Shown here: piece after piece, positions 61,999 through 64,000 of the stretch | How the letters are laid out: each line of letters begins with the position of its first letter | Position numbering within the stretch: the first letter of the stretch is position 1 | Assembly: GCF_036345155.1 (NCBI RefSeq) | Contig: NZ_CP107772.1 | Span: forward strand, 1,612,001-1,676,000 | Origin: Streptomyces sp. NBC_00582 | GTDB lineage: Bacteria; Actinomycetota; Actinomycetes; Streptomycetales; Streptomycetaceae | DNA: 64,000 nt | Direction: 5' to 3' | The notes under the pieces: model-generated | The model's database searches: none | Told to the model about the DNA's origin: nothing | What the model saw: the letters and a program-made list of their open reading frames with translations, nothing else | Position numbers and translations under genes: made by a program

Positions 61999-63467
61999 GG
62001 GTGCCCTCCTGTTCCGGGGATCGATGCGTGACGGGGGGATGCGGCCGGCATCGCCGATGAGCGGAACCGGGATGCCCGGGCGTTGGGGCTGGTGATGAGG
62101 AGCGGTACGGCCAGCAGCAGGGTCAGCGGCCCCGCGATGGCGAGCAGGCTGCCGCGCAGGAAGACCATCTGGTAGAAGGCGAACGCCGGGACGAGCAGGG
62201 CCGCGAGGGCGCCCGGGTTCTCGCGCAGCCGGTGGCGGACGTCGTCCACCCGCCGGCCGAACGCGCCCAGCAGGAGGAACACGAGGACCACCGCGAGGGG
62301 GCCGGCCCACAGGTAACTCTCGATCCACAGGGGCGCGGAGAGGTTGTGGAACTCGTATCCGGCGTATTCGGCCAGGGTGATGCCGGTGTCCTTGGGTTTC
62401 TCCGGCCACATCGCGCGCGGCACCATGAACAGCGGGGGGCCGAGGACGTTCTGCGGGGAGAAGCCGTGGTCGTGCGCGTAGTCGACGCCGCTCTGCATCT
62501 GCTGGAAGGCGTCGTAGTCGCCGTTGGAGGTGAACTGCTCGGCGAGGGAGGCGACGGTGAGCGTCTCCCGGTCGTTGTAGCGGAAGTAGTCGCTGTAGGG
62601 GAAGACGAACAGCAGCGCGCCGAGGATCGCGGCCGCGGTGACCCGGAAGGCCCGGGGGCGGCAGAGCCGGGGCACCGAGAACAGCAGGGTCAGCAGGACC
62701 ATGCCGGCCCAGAACCGGGGCTTGCTGATGGGGTTGTTGACGACGACGTTGAGGGCGAGCAGCACCGGCAGCAGCAGCCAGCGCACCGCCCGCAGCCAGC
62801 GGTCGCCGTCGGGCCGGCGCGGCACCCGCAGCAGACCGAGCAGCGCCCAGAACGCGGGCACCGACAGTGACCAGCTCAGCAGGGAGCGCAGGGAGGCGTC
62901 CTCCCCGCCTGCCTCGGTGATCGCCTGGCGGCTGGTGAAGTACGCGCCCAGTCGGCCGGGTTGGCCGGCGATGAGCACGGCGGCGAGGCCGAGCGCGAGC
63001 CCGCACAGGGCCAGCAGACGCCAGGGCGCGATACGGCGGGCGAGGACGCGCTCCAGGATCCCGGGCGGGGCGTTGTGTCCGCGCGCGCGTTCCCGGCGGG
63101 CGGCGAGGGCCGTTCCCGCGCTGTGGGCGAGCAGTCCGAGTTCGACGAGGGCCACGGCCCCGAGGGCGGTCGTCTCGCCGGTCCGGTAGGGCCAGGGGTA
63201 GGTGTCGGAGGCGAGCATCGCCAGACCGGCCAGCCCGAGCCAGATGTAGACGAAGACCCAGAAGCCGAGGGCGACGAACCGTACCCGGGACGCGGTGAGC
63301 ACCCCGGCGAGCGCACCGCCGCTGTGCACCACGACGACGCCCTGCAGGGCGAGCGCGGGCGACGGGTGCGCACCGTGCGACTGGAGGATCAGCCCCGGCA
63401 GCAGGACCGTCAGTGTCACGGCCCAGAGGGAGACCGCAGCCACACTGCGGACGCGAGCGTCCTGCAT
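61995..63467 (-). CDS. O-antigen/exopolysaccharide polymerase-like membrane protein
   Basis: A 490-residue protein with about 12 hydrophobic segments and a large loop (about 330-395, QQMQSGVDYAHDHGFSPQN) as in Wzy polymerases. Would join repeat units outside the membrane. ATG 63467 (MQDARVRSVAA) has GGAGAGG upstream; longer starts at 63506/63509 lack one. Its stop overlaps the Wzz start, so Wzy, Wzz and Wzx are translationally coupled. Confidence 0.82.
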   Translation of the reverse strand: MQDARVRSVAAVSLWAVTLTVLLPGLILQSHGAHPSPALALQGVVVVHSGGALAGVLTASRVRFVALGFWVFVYIWLGLAGLAMLASDTYPWPYRTGETTALGAVALVELGLLAHSAGTALAARRERARGHNAPPGILERVLARRIAPWRLLALCGLALGLAAVLIAGQPGRLGAYFTSRQAITEAGGEDASLRSLLSWSLSVPAFWALLGLLRVPRRPDGDRWLRAVRWLLLPVLLALNVVVNNPISKPRFWAGMVLLTLLFSVPRLCRPRAFRVTAAAILGALLFVFPYSDYFRYNDRETLTVASLAEQFTSNGDYDAFQQMQSGVDYAHDHGFSPQNVLGPPLFMVPRAMWPEKPKDTGITLAEYAGYEFHNLSAPLWIESYLWAGPLAVVLVFLLLGAFGRRVDDVRHRLRENPGALAALLVPAFAFYQMVFLRGSLLAIAGPLTLLLAVPLLITSPNARASRFRSSAMPAASPRHASIPGTGGHP

Positions 63468-63483
63468 CCCGGCCTCTCCGTCG

Positions 63484-63623
63484 AGCGAATATTTAGGCTG
63501 AAACATCACTGAAGGATATATAGCGCTTAGATCGCCCTAATCATCCCAGGCGCGCAGAAATCGCAAAATTCTCGGCGTGCCAATTACCTCAAATCATGAC
63601 AAGTCTGCATAGCTTATCGGCCA
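63484..63623. promoter_or_regulatory. AT-rich divergent region, polysaccharide operon/epimerase
   Basis: Between the polymerase and epimerase genes the DNA is unusually AT-rich, with runs such as GGATATATAGCGCTTAGATC and CAATTACCTCAAATCATGAC. TAGCTT (63610-63615) may be the rightward -10. No clear -35. Confidence 0.45.
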
Positions 63624-63642
63624 ACAGATCTCTCAGATCTGT
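63624..63642. promoter_or_regulatory. Inverted repeat in epimerase leader
   Basis: Perfect 8-3-8 repeat ACAGATCT-CTC-AGATCTGT about 30 bp before the epimerase start, inside the predicted leader; an operator or a small RNA hairpin. Confidence 0.5.
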
Positions 63643-63673
63643 CCTGGGATCCCGATTCGCAGAGGAGTTGCGC

Positions 63674-64000
63674 ATGAGCCAGCAGGTAGACGTCGTCGTC
63701 GCCGGGGGCGGGGGATTCATCGGCGGTCACCTGGTGGGCGACCTTCTCGCCCAGGGACTGACCGTCCGCTCCGTCGACGTCAAGCCGCGCGAGGACTGGT
63801 ACCAGGTCCACCACGACGCCGAGAACGTGGTCGCCGACCTCTCGCTCCTGGAGAGCGCCCGGGCGGGCGTGCGGGGCGCGCGCCAGGTGTACATGCTGGC
63901 CGCCGACATGGGCGGCATGGGCTTCATCGAGAACAACAAGGCCGCCTGCATGATGTCGGTGCTCACCAGCACCCACATGCTCCAGGCGGCCCACGAGGCC
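63674..64000 (+). CDS. GDP-mannose 3,5-epimerase-like NAD-dependent enzyme (cut by window end)
   Basis: The first 109 residues of a short-chain-type nucleotide-sugar epimerase. NAD-binding motif GGGGFIGGH (11-19) and the stretch AADMGGMGFIENNKAACM closely fit GDP-mannose 3,5-epimerase, which makes GDP-L-galactose/gulose. AGAGGAG lies 5-6 nt before the ATG. It would supply a sugar for the divergent polysaccharide operon. The rest is beyond the window. Confidence 0.83.
   Translation, partial: MSQQVDVVVAGGGGFIGGHLVGDLLAQGLTVRSVDVKPREDWYQVHHDAENVVADLSLLESARAGVRGARQVYMLAADMGGMGFIENNKAACMMSVLTSTHMLQAAHEA

Overview
The window is high-GC actinobacterial DNA and almost certainly a Streptomyces chromosome. 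GTG and TTG starts are frequent and 4-bp ATGA/GTGA gene overlaps are common. Several families are typical of the genus: an XRE/DUF397/anti-sigma-like ATPase group, Methyltransf_19, ergothioneine genes and a SigR-type promoter. No rRNA, tRNA, CRISPR array or intact transposon was seen. Both edges cut genes: a sugar permease on the left and a nucleotide-sugar epimerase on the right.

Layout. 1-10.5 kb is an L-rhamnose and lactate module. A divergent rhaT/rhaP ABC transporter faces rhaI-rhaEW-rhaB, followed by lutABC, which would oxidise the lactate made by RhaEW. 10.5-20.7 kb holds a TraB/GumN-like protein, a MoxR ATPase/VWA pair, a cupin, a PLP dehydratase with a YheO-type regulator, a SAM methyltransferase, the XRE/DUF397/HATPase/HEAT group and a pirin. 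20.7-32.2 kb holds transporters, MarR, LacI and TetR regulators, a PepSY membrane protein, a deformylase, a flavin disulfide oxidoreductase facing thioredoxin, an aldehyde dehydrogenase, a flavin reductase and two decayed genes. 32.3-43.4 kb holds an FkbM methyltransferase, TerC, an HSL-type hydrolase followed by a 145-bp tandem duplication, a PucR-like regulator, an orphan solute-binding protein, a two-component system and an MFS exporter with its MarR. 43.5-54.5 kb holds a GH43-CBM42 enzyme, an amidase, an NfeD-like/flotillin pair, a solitary MazF-like toxin, a PARG-like protein and egtABCD. 54.5-64 kb is an exopolysaccharide-type locus: secreted beta-helix, CDP-alcohol transferase, cytidylyltransferase, secreted beta-propeller, flippase, Wzz with a degenerate kinase domain, Wzy-like polymerase and a GDP-mannose epimerase-like gene.

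How the genes work together. Rhamnose enters by RhaTP, is isomerised (RhaI), phosphorylated (RhaB), cleaved and oxidised to lactate (RhaEW), then oxidised to pyruvate (LutABC). Each rha promoter carries a LacI-type operator near its start point. Thioredoxin, the disulfide reductase and ergothioneine synthesis form a thiol-redox theme. The last 10 kb looks like a Wzx/Wzy-style surface glycopolymer system with a possible phospho-alcohol decoration branch and AT-rich control regions; it is the best candidate here for an undescribed system. Other notable structures are a 30-bp palindrome carrying both -10 elements of a divergent EamA/MarR pair, nested inverted repeats before the GH43 gene, a set of apparently leaderless genes, and a flavin monooxygenase relic beside its TetR regulator.
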